NCBI RefSeq assembly: GCF_027887165.1
Contig: NC_077233.1
Span: 182,713,114-182,777,113, forward strand
DNA length: 64,000 bases
Direction: 5' to 3'
Origin: Monodelphis domestica
Lineage: Eukaryota > Chordata > Mammalia > Didelphimorphia > Didelphidae
Shown piece by piece: positions 44,601 through 55,450 of this stretch. The position numbers were made by a program, and so were the translations under genes. The notes beneath the pieces were generated by a model. That model did not search any database, was not told the DNA's origin, and saw only the letters and a list, made by a program, of their open reading frames with translations. The stretch's first letter is position 1; every line of letters starts with the position of its first letter.

Positions 44601-47600
44601 TTTTTGGAATGAGTCAAGGCTCAGAAGGTTCAGTCCATTCTGTGAGGCTCCCGGTGGCCATTGCTCATTGGAACCCATGGTACCCAACTGGAGATTGATT
44701 TCGTAGTTGTGTAAATTTCAACTTCCCATCCTTGTGACTCATAGAAGTGTTTGACTGGAAATATTGACTGTGCTTCCCTCATGGCCCATCATTTTACTTA
44801 CATGACAGCAGCTGGATAATTGAAGTTAGAACAAATCTCTCTCCTTGCTTCAGGCGGAAGAGTTGGAGCACAAAGACAAAGAGGGCTATGCAGCAAAGGA
44901 TGGTGGAGAGGATCATGGTGGCTTGAACAGCTTGGACTGTTGCATAACCTGGGAAGAAGACAGAGGCTATCTATAACTTGATTTCCTTCAGCTGGCTGCA
45001 GTCCTGCCTTGATAAGGCTTAAATGCAAAATGAGGATCGCCCTCAGATTAAAAAGAAAATGTTCTTGGAGAGGGTAATACATTAAGCCACCACCAATTAC
45101 CTAGAAACACAGTCCCTCGGCTGGATTGCTCACAACCACCTCATTCGTTTTTTGCTACACCCTCTCCATTCTCCCTGCCTTTGTTCATGAGGAATCCCAG
45201 AATATTAGAGGTGGAGGTGACTTTGAAGTCCAAAGGTTCTTAGTCTTTTTGTGCATCATGGATCTAGGGGTGTGCTGGTTGTGTTCAACAACCAGCTCGC
45301 TGGGGGGGAGAAAAACATATCTTAGGATACACTTTTAAGTTTAATCTGCACTACTGACATTTTCTCCATCATTTCCATAAGTGAGACCATCAACAAAGCC
45401 ATGATTTAGAATGACTACCATCTCCAAGGTGTAAATGCTCACACTGAAAATTTAACAATCAACTCACAAGGTGTTTTTTAGCAGATTCCAGCATACTATT
45501 GCACGGACCCTCTTGGCAGGCTGGTGCCTTTCTCAGAATAATGTCTTTAGATGCATAAAATGGAATTTGGGGGATTACAAAGGAAACAAAATACAGTTAT
45601 GTGTTTTATATGATAACATATGTATAACCAACATCAGATTGCTTACCATCTGTCTCAGGGAGGGGGAAGGAAAGAAAGGGAGGGAAAGAATTTGAAACTC
45701 AGAATGTTAAAAAATGAATGCTAAAATTATTTCCATGTGCAATTGGGAAAAGGTAAAAACATTGCTGAAGAAATATAGTTAATCAAATTAAAAAAAATAT
45801 TCATGGACCTCAGGTTAGGAACCCTACATATATAATCATAATAACAATAAGAACCCTTGATATAGTCATAATTACAATAATAGTTTATAGTAAAAGTTAA
45901 AATTAAATCTCAATAATAAAAATATTATATTTTAAGGGATTTATTAATGATCATTAGAAATCAAGGAATAAAGAAGATACAAATAAAGATCATATGCCCG
46001 TGGCTGATCAGCCAGTTCAAATGCCTGCCTTACCACCTCCAAGCTCGGCACGGGAAGTAAAGAGGTGGGACCCTCCACATCCCTGCTAATATCCCCTGTC
46101 TACAGGAAGTATGTAATGACAGGAAGTCAGTGGGCTCCTAGGAAATGTAGTTCTTTTTTAGGGTAACAGATTTCAATTATACAAGGAGATAGCTGTGTGG
46201 CTCAGTGGTTTGAGAGCCAGGTTCTGCATTTAAATCTGGCCTCAGATATTGTCTAGCTGTGTGACCCTGGGCAAGTCACTTAACCCCCACTGCCTAGCCC
46301 TTACCACTCTTCTGCCTTGGAACCAATACAAAGTATTGATTCTAAGATGGAAGGTAAAGGTTTAAAAATATATATGATAGAGGTCAGGTAAGTGGCTCAG
46401 TTGATTGAGAGCCAGGCATAGAGAAGGAGGGTCTTGAGTTCAAATCTGGCCTCAGACACTTCCTAGCTGTGTGACCCTGGGCAAGTCACTTAACCCCAAT
46501 TGCCTAGCCCTTACTGCTCTTCTACCTTGGAACCAACACATAGTATTGATTCTAAGATGGAAGGTAAGGGTTTTTAAAAAATAACAACAACAATAATAGG
46601 TATCATTAATATAGTGCTTTAAAGGTTTCTAAAACATTTTACATACACTGTTTCTTCCCTTTGATTCTTAACAACCCTGTGAGGTAGGTGCTATTATTAT
46701 CCCCATTTTTTAGATGTGGAAACTGAGGTGGAAAGAGGTTGTGACTCACCCATGGTTATATAGAAGGGCTCACAGAGCAGGAAACACTGAAGGAAGGGGG
46801 AGATCTTAACAGAGAGACATAAAGTAATGCACAAAGGGAGAGGAATAGGGAGGAAGCATGTGATTATTTCCTGGCCTTTGAGTGAGAAAGCCTGGGATCG
46901 AGTTTCAGCTCCACCTGAGGGACAAGTGAACATTGACTAAGTGCCTGCTTTCAGGCTGTGGGCACGTTATTTCATTTTTCTGGGCTTCCATTTCTTCAGC
47001 TGCAAAATGAAGAATTAGACGAAGCCAGGCTAATTGTCCTGGAACAGCGAGAGGGCATCGCAGATGGAGCTCTGGCCATGGAATAAGGAAGCTCAAATTC
47101 TTCTAACAGGGCTCTGTCATTGGCATTGCTTTGAAATGAATGGCTGAAGAGTGACAGCTAAGGTTTCTCGTTCTGATTAAGCCAAGGACTTCAGACTAAC
47201 AGACGTATCTAATGTCGTTTTGGAACACGAAAGAGGAAAAGAAGGGGCTCGGCGTGCTTCCACAGTGTGGAATTTGACCACAGACAAAATGAACAAGGTC
47301 CTCGCAGGATACGATTGTCCCACGATTGTCCCACCACCTATGCACAAGTTCCCCAAGACAGTAGGAAAGAGTGTAAAGAGTGTTGGACCTGGAACCAGGA
47401 AGCCTTGGGTTCAAGTCCTACCTCTGACACTAGCTGTGCTAGTCACTGGAAAAGTCACTTAACCTTCCCAAGTCCCAGTAAAAAAAAAACCCCACCAAAA
47501 ACAAATCCATCTGTAAAACTGGATAAATTATCTGCAGTATCTCCCTGTCACAGACCTGCCACACAAGCTATATGCCCATGGACAGGGTGACTAACAAGTG

Positions 47601-50562
47601 TGTATTAAGCAGATACCCCATGCCAGACACTGTGCCAGGGGCCGGGGATGCAAAGACAATGAATGAAGTAATCTCTATCTGCAAGGAGTCTGCATTTTAA
47701 CAAAGGAGATGGCAGGGACATGTACAGGTGTGTAGAATAAAGTATAAGAATAGATAGGGTAGGAGGGAGCACAGTTGTGGGTCTCAGGAGAACCTGGGTT
47801 CAAATCTGGTCTCAAATACTTCTTAGCTGTGTGACCCTGGGAAAGTCACTGAACCCCAAAGACCTAGCCACTGCTGCTCTGCTGTCTTAGAACTGACACA
47901 AAGGTAAAGATTTTTTAAAAAGAAAAAAAAAAGAGTAGATCCAAAGTGGTTAAATACAAAGTAATTGGGAGATTCAGGAAAGTCTGTATCCATCCGGATA
48001 ATGGCACTGAGCTGTGACTTAAAGGAAGAAAGAGATTCTCTGAGATGGAGGAGGTGAGGAAGGAATACATTCCAGGTTTAGGCGATGGCCAGGGCCAAGG
48101 TACAGAAATAAGAGTTAAATCAATAAACCTCAATAAACCTCAGTTTTTTCATCTTCAAAATGGGTATACTGAAACCTGAAAACTTATGTGAGTCTCACAC
48201 AAGATAATGTCTCTAAGGTACTTCATAAGCTTTCAATCACTATTAAGTGTCAGTTATTAAAATTCCAAGAAACAGTCTGGTACTCACCAGTAAAGGAGTC
48301 ATCGATTTCTGTACAATTAGTGTTGTTGTGACACACTCTCCAGATGTCTGTGAAGAATTCTTCTCCTACCCACCAGGCCTGTAACACAGAATGAAATACA
48401 GAGAAGGTCCACAGAGGAAAAGGCAACTTGGGTGACGCCACCTACAAGCTGCCGTCTTGATTCAAGCCCAAGGATTTTGTCCTTTGCTGGTACTGTAGCC
48501 CACCTCTGTATTTTGTTCAAAGGTTTTCCTTTCCTGAAACAACAACCATCCCAGCTCCCAAAGATGGAACTCAGGAGCTCCACTGGATTATTTTAAGATC
48601 AGAAAGTTCTCCTTTTTCTGAGTTCAGATCTGGCTTTAGATACTGCCAAGCTGGGTGACCCTGGGCAAGTCACATAAACTTGTATATCTGAGTTCAGATC
48701 TGACTGTAGATACTTGCAAGCTGGGTGACCCTGGGCAAGTCACATAACCTTGTTTGCCTCAGTTTCCTCATATGCAAAATGAGCTGAGGAAGGAAATGGC
48801 AAACCATTCTAGTAACTTTGCCAAGAAAACCCCAGATGGGGTTGCAAAAAATTAAACATGACTGAAATGACTGAACAACTAGCTCTTCTAGAGGCAACAT
48901 GGAAGTGTCCATGGAAAAGGCAAGTCCAGATAAGAACTCAGTACACGAAGTCTTTCACAGCTCCTGGGTCCTTGGGGCATTTATCCCTCTAGAGAGCTAA
49001 TTCTGTCAGGATAAAATGCTTGCCTATAGAAGCAAACCCAAAAGAAGAGCTCTCCCTGGTCCTTCTGGGAGTCAAGAGAAAAGGGCTTGAACCATGGAAA
49101 TTCCTGATACTGTAGAGAATAAGAGTCTCTTAGAGGTTAAATAACTTGCACAAAGTCACATAATCAGTAAATGACAGAAACAGGACTTGAACTTATCATT
49201 TTTGTTCTGAGTTCCATAGTCTTCATACCCCAACCCACTATCTATATCTATGTGGAGGAAACATTACCTATCTGGTACGGTTTGAAGCTCTGAAAGTTCT
49301 ATTTACCTCAGAGCCTTCGTTTCCTCATCTGTAAAATGGGGAGAATAAAAATAGCTGCCCTATCCCACCTAACAGAGTTGTTTTGAGGAAGGTGCTATGC
49401 AGTCATATATAAATGTGAGCTATTGTAGTCCCCATTCCCCCCAGCCCAGTCTTGAAATTTCTGAAAATTCTCACCACGTGGGCAATACATTTATGTAAAT
49501 TCATCTCACAGGGTAATTGGGGTCCTGTCCTAAGGAATGGGAAATGGGATGGAGAAACAGACAGCCAAATTAGGCCTCTTTTGCCCAGGGAAAGAGGAAC
49601 ATGAAGAGAGAGAAAGCCTCTGGCTTCTTCATCTATCTCAGTCATAGTCTCCCAACAGCTGTAGACCATAAAAAAACCACTCAGCTACTTGGGTGACTTG
49701 ATTTCCTGGGATTTACCTACTCCTTTTGTGTCTGGTTTTCATTGCACCAGGCCAAAGAGGGAATGTCAAGGAGACAGAGAGCACACCTATTTTATAACCC
49801 CCTTTTTGTGGGTATTTATTAATGGATTGTATATCATTATCGGGCAGCAAGGAGGCATAATGGGCAGAGTACTGGGCTTGGAGTCAGGAAGACTCATCTT
49901 CCTGAGTTCAATACAGCTTCAGACACTTGCTAGCTGTGTGATCTAGAATGAGTCATTTAACCCTGTTTGTCTTAGTTCCTAATCTGCAAAATGAGCTGAA
50001 GAAGGAATTGGCAAACCACTCCAGAATCTTTGCCAAGAAAACCCCAAAGGGGGTCAAAAAGAGTCAGACACTGGAAACAACGCAACATTGGCCACTGTAC
50101 TTGCATCTCAAGTTGGGCAGGTTTTGATTTGGACCAAAATTGCAGGAAAAGGCATCATTGGGGAAGGCAGACTGACGTAGAGTTCCCTAGTGAAAAGCCT
50201 TGGCCAAGAGGAAGCAATATGGACGTTGGGGCACCTCTGGAGCAAGGAGGCAGGTTCCCAAAACAAATTCTTGCCACCTTGTCATTCTGCCCACATCTCT
50301 CCCCAAGATTTGCCAAATCATCCAGAAAATAGGAGGGACTTGTGGTGAATGTACATATAAGGGATTTCTTCCTCGATGGGAGACTGAATGAAATGATTGC
50401 TAAGATCCTTTTCAAGTCTAAATTCTATAAATCTGTGATTCTATGACTAGTTGTGAGGTTGGAGCAGAAGGGAAAGGAACTTACATTGTCAATGGTGGCG
50501 ATGAACAGCAATGCTGCCGAGGTGATGTGAAACACAATGATGAAAGCCAGAAGCACCAACAT
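41452..50562 (-). CDS. EMP2: EMP2 gene, epithelial membrane protein 2 (four coding exons)
   Basis: EMP2 is a tetraspan plasma-membrane protein of the PMP22/EMP/GAS3 family. It is known to influence caveolin, integrin and lipid-raft traffic and caveolae in epithelia. Coding exons are 50485-50562, 48288-48378, 44802-44948 and 41452-41636. They total 501 bp, or 166 residues plus stop, against 167 in human. Transmembrane helices fall at about 2-22, 67-87, 95-115 and 140-162. The first outer loop has the conserved WW (28-29), Cys42 and Cys48 and two N-glycosylation sequons (Asn44, Asn47). The tail ends RKRK. Diagnostic EMP2 strings are [38 protein letters not shown] and YSFILAW. All introns are GT/AG. 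The frame is open, so the gene should be functional. The untranslated first exon is not seen in the window. Confidence 0.98.
41845..42895 (+). repeat. L2 LINE remnant with AT microsatellite, EMP2 intron
   Basis: 'aaggctcttcacaatctggg', 'ccagccaaactgg'-like and the terminal 'gtaggcacttaataaatatt' (42868-42887) follow L2 3' order. An AT-only tract at 42515-42700 lies inside. Confidence 0.7.
43275..43528 (+). repeat. SINE1/MAR1-like SINE, EMP2 intron
   Basis: Complete order from 'ggtggcacagtggatagcat' to 'catgactgaacaacaa'. Confidence 0.85.
44045..44345 (+). repeat. L2 LINE 3' remnant, EMP2 intron
   Basis: 'gactacaagtctacttgagc' and 'cctagtaaaatgccttttac' fit the L2 3' end. Confidence 0.55.
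44369..44572 (+). repeat. WSINE1-like SINE, EMP2 intron
   Basis: A full element close to consensus, with the tail 'gtattgattacaagacggaa'. The flanks AAATCCA on both sides may be the target duplication. Confidence 0.88.
44802..44948 (-). CDS. EMP2: EMP2 coding exon (TM2 and start of TM3)
   Basis: 147 bp between acceptor TTCTTCCCAG and donor GTAAGT. It encodes the end of the first loop, TM2 ([20 protein letters not shown]), the short inner loop RLKQGER and the start of TM3. Both ends are split codons that match the neighbouring exons. Confidence 0.98.
45229..45830. mobile_element. Decayed DNA-transposon-like repeat holding an L1 3' fragment
   Basis: Ends 'aaggttcttagtctttttgtg' and 'cctcaggttaggaaccct' are near reverse complements, as in a marsupial terminal-inverted-repeat element. 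An L1 3'-UTR fragment ('cagattgcttaccatctgtc ... ggggaagg') lies inside at about 45600-45775, and another element may occupy 45275-45480. Boundaries are approximate. Confidence 0.45.
45893..46183 (-). mobile_element. LTR of ERVL-like family D, copy 3
   Basis: Shares 'attatattttaa(g)' and 'tttattaatgatcattagaa' with copies at 2782 and 54822 and ends 'aattataca'. It lies in the EMP2 intron in the EMP2 sense direction. Confidence 0.55.
46188..46366 (+). repeat. WSINE1-like SINE, first of a tandem pair
   Basis: 'agctgtgtggctcagtggtt' to 'attgattctaagatggaagg'. Confidence 0.85.
46382..46580 (+). repeat. WSINE1-like SINE, second of a tandem pair
   Basis: Begins about 15 bp after the first copy. 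It is intact in order and ends in an A-rich tail with ACAACA units. Confidence 0.85.
46600..46760 (+). repeat. MIR-type ancient repeat
   Basis: 'accctgtgaggtaggtgcta', 'ccccattttttagatgtgg' and 'aaactgaggtggaaagagg' are the standard pattern. Confidence 0.6.
46890..47020 (+). repeat. MIR-like SINE relic
   Basis: 'cacgttatttcatttttctgggc' and 'cttcagctgcaaaatgaag' fit a decayed MIR. Confidence 0.45.
47360..47475 (+). repeat. tRNA-type SINE relic
   Basis: 'gttggacctggaaccaggaagc' and 'aaaagtcacttaacc' mark the head and core. Confidence 0.55.
47590..47700 (+). repeat. L2/MIR-type relic
   Basis: 'gccagacactgtgccagggg' and 'atgcaaagacaatgaatg' match the repeat at 29890. Confidence 0.5.
47761..47926 (+). 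repeat. WSINE1-like SINE
   Basis: 'tgtgtgaccctgggaaagtc' core and a degraded tail 'agaactgacacaaaggtaaa'. Confidence 0.75.
48288..48378 (-). CDS. EMP2: EMP2 coding exon (first outer loop)
   Basis: 91 bp between acceptor TGTTACAG and donor GTGAGT. It encodes [13 protein letters not shown] and the two glycosylation sequons NNT and NCT with Cys42 and Cys48, and ends on the first base of Gly57. Confidence 0.98.
48612..48875 (+). repeat. SINE1/MAR1-like SINE with a 70-bp internal tandem duplication
   Basis: The core 'ctgagttcagatctg...ctgggtgaccctgggcaagtcacataa' occurs twice, starting at 48618 and 48688. The tail 'gccaagaaaaccccagatgg' follows once. Confidence 0.85.
49310..49430 (+). repeat. 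MIR-like SINE relic
   Basis: 'cgtttcctcatctgtaaaat' and 'agagttgttttgaggaagg' are typical. A further weak MIR-like piece lies at 49120-49210. Confidence 0.55.
49843..50083 (+). repeat. SINE1/MAR1-like SINE
   Basis: Complete order from 'gggcagcaaggaggcataat' to 'aaaaagagtcagacac'. Confidence 0.85.
50485..50562 (-). CDS. EMP2: EMP2 first coding exon (start codon, TM1)
   Basis: The ATG at 50560-50562 opens [20 protein letters not shown], the first membrane segment. The exon ends IDN|GTAAGT after 26 full codons. The longer ORF upstream (to 50619) is 5' UTR: the family start and the acceptor near 50612 exclude it. Confidence 0.97.
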
Positions 50563-50611
50563 TCTCACAGTGAGGGTGGGGAAGGGGATCCCCTTCAAAA
50601 TCAAGTCAAAA
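50563..50611 (-). other. EMP2: EMP2 5' UTR part in the start-codon exon
   Basis: A pyrimidine-rich acceptor, TTTTCTTTGTTTGAACAG, ends at 50612, giving 49 bases of 5' UTR before the ATG. The rest of the 5' UTR must come from an upstream exon, not seen up to 64000. Confidence 0.65.
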
Positions 50612-50737
50612 CTGTTCAAACAAAGAAAACAGATCCAAGTCCATAAACATACTCTTTTAAAAATGAGATTCTTTCACATACATTCCTCTTCAGAGAGGTG
50701 GGGACGAGGATGCTAGAGATGCTATTAGATGCAATCA

Positions 50738-50792
50738 TATTCTTTTTTAAACCCTTACTGTCTCAGAATCACTGAGCTACTTAGCTACCTCC
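50738..50792 (-). repeat. Internally deleted WSINE1-like SINE
   Basis: Only the two ends remain joined: 'aaacccttactgtctcagaat' and 'cactgagctacttagctacc', with about 140 bp of core missing. Confidence 0.7.
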
Positions 50793-50911
50793 AATCATTT
50801 TCTTAGTCTGTAACTGTTTTAGTTTACTACAAGGGATGGTTAATTGTAATACAGGGTGGATTCAACAGGAGAGAATTGTATTTTAAAAACAAAGGACAGC
50901 AAGAAAACTTT

Positions 50912-51117
50912 ATTTTATTTTTTTAAACTGTTACCTTCTGTCTTGGAATCGATACTCTGTATTGGTTCCAAGGCAGAAGAGTGGTAAGGGCCAGGCAATG
51001 GGAGTCAAGTGACTTGCCCAGGGTCACACAGCTGGGAAGTATCTGAGGCTAGATTTGAACCCAGGAACTCCCATCTCTAGGCCTGGCTCTCAATTCACTG
51101 AGCTACCCAGCTGCCCC
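50912..51117 (-). repeat. WSINE1-like SINE with target duplication
   Basis: Complete on the minus strand. AAGAAAACTTT occurs just before the T-run (from 50894) and just after the head (from 51119), the likely target duplication. Confidence 0.9.
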
Positions 51118-51341
51118 CAAGAAAACTTTTTAAAAATTAGACTATTAAAATTCTTTAAGTAGGATTTTGGGCAACCAGTGTTTCTGGGTATTTCTTAAAC
51201 TAGAAATTCCACAGGTGAGATCCTCCACAAGTTAGATGCATTTAGGGGCAGGGAAGGAGGGAAGGAAGAAAGGAAGGAAAGGAGGGATGAAGGATGGAAA
51301 ACAATAGAAAGAAAGATATGTATAATTAACTCCATTCCCCA

Positions 51342-51992
51342 ATGATTTCTCATGGGTGGCAAAGTACAAGGGTCATTCAAATATTTAGACTTAGAAATGT
51401 GTCATACTTAACTCCAGATTCAAAAGCGCCACAAAAACAATGGGTTACCTTCCAGAGGGGGATGAGGCTGCTGCTGCCCTACCTCCTGAATGCCTATTTT
51501 GGTGGACATATGCCTTGGTTTGCTTTTCTAGGCTTAGAGATGTGGTCTGTATCAATCCACCTAAGCCTTCTCAACTCAGCTCCACTCGTGATCTGTGATA
51601 CATCTCCCTCCACATACAGAAGTTCAGAGTTAAGGACTGTCCTTGGTCAGGTCACCAAGAAGAACAAGGATGCCCTCCTACTCCCCCTTCCCCAAGAGCT
51701 CTTTATCCTAACCATCAGTTTGCTAAGTACCAAGGGCAGAGAATGGATAGGATTTAACCTACTGGGCATTTCTCCTTCGGAGAACATAGTGATCTGGCTA
51801 ATAGATGCTCTCATCTTTCAGAATGACAGTCCTTTCCTGAGAAAAGGCTTCAGAACAAACTATCGTGCAGCACATCCAGTGAGATGCAGGACTAGCCCCA
51901 ATAGGTTGACGGCCACCACATTGAATGCCAATATCCTAAATGAGGAACTTGTTGAGGAAAACTGCCAGCTTAAGGAGACTAGAGTAACTTGA
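51342..51992 (+). CDS. 216-codon ORF of unknown nature
   Basis: The longest open frame in the window outside retroelements and microsatellites. I recognise no domain, signal peptide or repeat. Composition is unremarkable and no splice or poly(A) context is clear. It lies antisense in the presumed EMP2 intron 1. It may be chance or a decayed unknown element. I do not claim that it is expressed. Confidence 0.15.
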   Translation: MISHGWQSTRVIQIFRLRNVSYLTPDSKAPQKQWVTFQRGMRLLLPYLLNAYFGGHMPWFAFLGLEMWSVSIHLSLLNSAPLVICDTSPSTYRSSELRTVLGQVTKKNKDALLLPLPQELFILTISLLSTKGREWIGFNLLGISPSENIVIWLIDALIFQNDSPFLRKGFRTNYRAAHPVRCRTSPNRLTATTLNANILNEELVEENCQLKETRVT

Positions 51993-52387
51993 ACACCCTA
52001 CACAAAGCCAGTTGATTAAATTTCAAGGGAAGAGATCTTTTCTCCTTCTCCCAAACTATTCAATATGGAAATGAAAAAGTCAGCATCTCTCCATAAAACT
52101 GGATGTGTGGATGCCAGATCTAAACAGTTAGAGATAACAGTGGTTAAAATCCCGTCAATAAAACACTTGACAGAGTGCCAAATGTCAGAAGATATTATTG
52201 AATTTTCATCTGTCTGTCATTGTGTTACATTTCTGGCAGTCTGCCTGGCAAGACGTGAATACCAATGCAAAGGGGAAACCGAAGGCAAGAAAATCAGTTA
52301 AGTGACTATCTCCACCCCATGTACTACTGTTGGTGCAGCCTCCCCACCCAAGCACCATCTCTATCCAATTATTCCTTGATCAGAAAT

Positions 52388-52505
52388 CTTCCCAGCTGTG
52401 TGACCCTGGACAAGTCACTTAATCACCACAGCCTAGCACTTACCACTCTTGCCTTGGAGCCAATATACAATATTGATTCCAAAACAGAAGGTAGAGGTTT
52501 AAAAA
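52388..52505 (+). repeat. 5'-truncated WSINE1-like SINE
   Basis: Starts in the core 'cccagctgtgtgaccctgg' and keeps the tail. Confidence 0.8.
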
Positions 52506-52559
52506 ATAAAAGAAAATCCTAAAAGAAAAAGAAAAAATCCTCAGTGGCAACCCTACTGA

Positions 52560-52860
52560 CTAGAGGAAGTTAATGTCCAAATTTCTTAGCCTAGCATTCA
52601 AAGCCCAGTACAATCTGGCCTCACCAGGGCTTTTAAGACCCAAAGAGGCACAGTAGATAAAGAGTTCTGGGCCTGAAGGCAGGAAGATTTGAGATACTTA
52701 CTAGCCATGTGACCCTGGGTGAGTTGTTTACCTTCTGTCTGCCTCAGTTTCTTAAACTGTGAAATAGGGATAATAATAGCATCCACCTCTTAGGGTTGTT
52801 GTGAGGATCAAATGAGATTCAGTGCTTAGCACATAGCAGATACTTAATAAATATTTATTC
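52560..52860 (+). repeat. L2 fragment with an inserted MIR-like SINE
   Basis: 'caaagcccagtacaatctgg' (L2) stops at about 52638. A MIR-type SINE with 'tgaaatagggataataatag' and 'cacatagcagatacttaata' fills the rest. Confidence 0.55.
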
Positions 52861-53345
52861 CATTCCCTTCCCTCCCCCTTTACAAACTGTCTACTGTAGC
52901 CTCTACTACTGTGACTATCCTCTTCCCTTTGCCGTTACTTTAAGGTCAGGGTTATCACACTTTTCTCACCTACTTTTCCCTGAGCTTGCAGCAGACTTTC
53001 CATAACTCTCTGTTCACCATGAAATACATTCCATGGTTTGTCATACCTCTGCACATAGTAAATAAAATAAATACATTTTCCATGAAGAAAACTTTATTTG
53101 GTACATAACATTTTTAGTAGCATGAATGAAAAAATTGTTAAATGTTTACTATATGCCAAACACCATGCTAAGCTATGAGAATACACATAGAAAAAAAAAG
53201 GGACAGTCCCCGAAGGAAAACTATAGCAAATCTGGACGGCAGAGTGAAGGGCAGAGACATCACCTTGCTGACAAATGTCCATATAGTCAAAGCGATGGTT
53301 TTTCCAGTAGCAATGTACAGCTGTGAAAATTGGAGTATAAAGAAA

Positions 53346-54033
53346 GATGGATGGATGTGGATCAAATTATACTCTCTTTCACATCCGTGTATTTCTGGTT
53401 TTATTTGGGGGCTTTGTATGAGTGTGCTCTTCCAACAATGACCAATGTGGAAGTGTGTTTTGCAGGATAATACATGTATGGCCCAGATCAAATCGCTAAC
53501 CATCTCCAATTCGGGGGAGGGAAGGAAGGGAAGAAGATGGTTTCGATCTCATAATTTTATTTTATTTTTTTAAAAAAACCTTTACCTTCCATCTTAGAAT
53601 CAATACTATGTGATACTGTGTATTGATTCTAAGGCAGAAGAGGCTAGGCAATGGGGATTAAGTGACTTGCACAGGGTCACACGGCTGGGAAGTGTCTGAG
53701 GTCAGATTTGAACCCAGGACCTCCCATCTCTAGGCCTGGCTCTTAATCCACTGAGCCACCCAGATGCCCCCTGGATCTCATAATTTTAGAAAATATATGT
53801 TGAAAATTATTATGTGTATAACTGGGAAAAGAAAATACCTTTCAATTAAAAAAAAGAGAGAGATACAAATCCTGAAAGACTTATGATAGGGAATGCTAGC
53901 CATCTCCAGAGAAAGAACTGTTGGAACTGTCTTTCACATCAGTGTATTTATGGTTTTATTTTGGGTCTTGTTTATGTATGACTTTGCTCTTACAACAATG
54001 ATCAATATGGAAGTGTGTATTGCATGATAATTA
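53346..54033 (+). mobile_element. L1 3'-UTR-like fragments inserted in the RTE element
   Basis: Two similar blocks (from 53384 and from 53940) share 'gtatttctggttttattt', 'acaatga(c/t)caa', 'gtggaagtgtg' and 'gcatgataat'. The first goes on through a purine-rich 'ggggagggaaggaag' to a 'gttgaaaattatta' end. This is the layout of marsupial L1 3' ends. Confidence 0.55.
53563..53773 (-). repeat. WSINE1-like SINE nested in the L1 fragment
   Basis: Full minus-strand element. GATCTCATAATTTTA flanks it (53549-53563 region and from 53775) as a target duplication of about 15 bp. Confidence 0.9.
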
Positions 54034-54534
54034 AACAAAGAAAGAAAGAAGCTGAGTGTGGTAGAATCCATGCTCTTGAACTGGGTGCTGGGACTTTTGA
54101 GAGTGCCTTGGACTGCAAGGAGATCAAATAATTCCAACTATTCACTGGAAAGTCAAATGCTGAAGCTGAAGGTGAAACACTTTGGCCACATAATGATAAG
54201 ACAGGATTGACTGGAAAATACTCTGATTTGGGGAAGGATTGAAGGCAAAAAGAGAAGGGAAAGGCAGAGGTGGAGACGGATAGATACTATCATGGAAACA
54301 GTGAGCATGAACTTGGACAGCCTTTAAGAGATAACGGAGGATTGGAAAGACCTGGTGTGCTATGCATGGGACCATGAAGAATCGAACACAACTGAACGAT
54401 TAAACAGTAACAATAAAGCCCATTAAAGCTGCTCTCTCTCTAATTGTTGTTCCCTCCCTGCCCCCCCCCCCCCCCATACTACCACTTTTATACTATTGCA
54501 GTGGGATAAAATCTATATTTACTAAGAATCCCCC

Positions 54535-54706
<172 letters not shown>

Positions 54707-54821
54707 TTTGTAACTTCAGTGACTAGTAGAAAGTGGGTATTTAGCAAATGTTTGTCAACTGATTATTGTCTGAAAGTGCCCAACACATCGGGTGGACCCT
54801 CAGCAAATTGATGGAAGACGA

Positions 54822-55096
54822 TGTAAGATTTAAATTAATATCCAATAATTCCAAGTATTATATTTTATAAGACTTATTAATAATCACTTGAAGCAGAAGA
54901 AAAAAGAAAAAGAAGTAAAACCTGAGTAAAACTCTCCTGCCTCTCAGCTCACTCCGCCTTCACAAGCCAAGATCAGAGGAAAAAGAGAGGGACAGGGTCA
55001 CACACAAACTTTATCTCCAAAACAGAAGGATGTAATGTGAGAACGAAAGTGGGATGCTGGGATTTAGAGTCCTGGGGAGCAGATTCTAATTATACA
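54822..55096 (-). mobile_element. LTR of ERVL-like family D, copy 2 (solo)
   Basis: On the minus strand it starts TGTATAATTAG and ends AATTTAAATCTTACA, with a poly(A) signal region like copy 1. No primer-binding site follows, so it is probably a solo LTR. Confidence 0.6.
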
Positions 55097-55289
55097 ACTA
55101 GGCAGCAGTCCCAGAGGATGGGCAACTATGGAAGGGGTTGCAATCTGCATTTAAATGAATGAGTTCAGAGGGCCATTTGAATATTCTGAGTTCAAGTTAA
55201 ATATTTTCTCTGCTTAACTCCAGATGTTATCTGGTATTATTTCATTCTGATCCCTTTAAGACCAAGTAGAACTCACTCATCTTGAATCT

Positions 55290-55450
55290 TTGCTTAAAAT
55301 TGAAAACCTTCCAAGGTATCCCTATATTCCTTATAGTAGTCGTCCCCACACACTGCCTTGAATTTTGATTTGGCTTGGCATCAAAGCTTTTCATTATCTT
55401 CCTTAACTAGAATCTTACCTGTGTCTGCATCTCCCTTCCAGAGGAAACTG
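55290..55450 (+). repeat. L2-type relic
   Basis: 'gaaaaccttccaaggtatcc' and 'tctgcatctcccttccag' are weakly L2-like. Confidence 0.4.

Larger units (their letters stand above)
53210..54420 (+). mobile_element. RTE/BovB-like LINE 3' end, interrupted
   Basis: 'gacatcaccttgctgacaaatgtcc' to 'aattggagtataaagaaag' (53210-53345) continues as 'aagctgagtgtggtagaat', 'gactgcaaggagatcaaat', 'gctgaagctgaaggtgaaac' and 'catgaagaatcgaacacaac' (54045-54420). The order is that of the end of an RTE/BovB ORF2 and 3' UTR. Sequence at about 53346-54033 is foreign, later material. Confidence 0.85.

Noticed and set aside
53175-53441. 88-codon ORF and antisense partner
   Set aside because: Short remains of RTE ORF2 joined to L1 sequence, not a gene.
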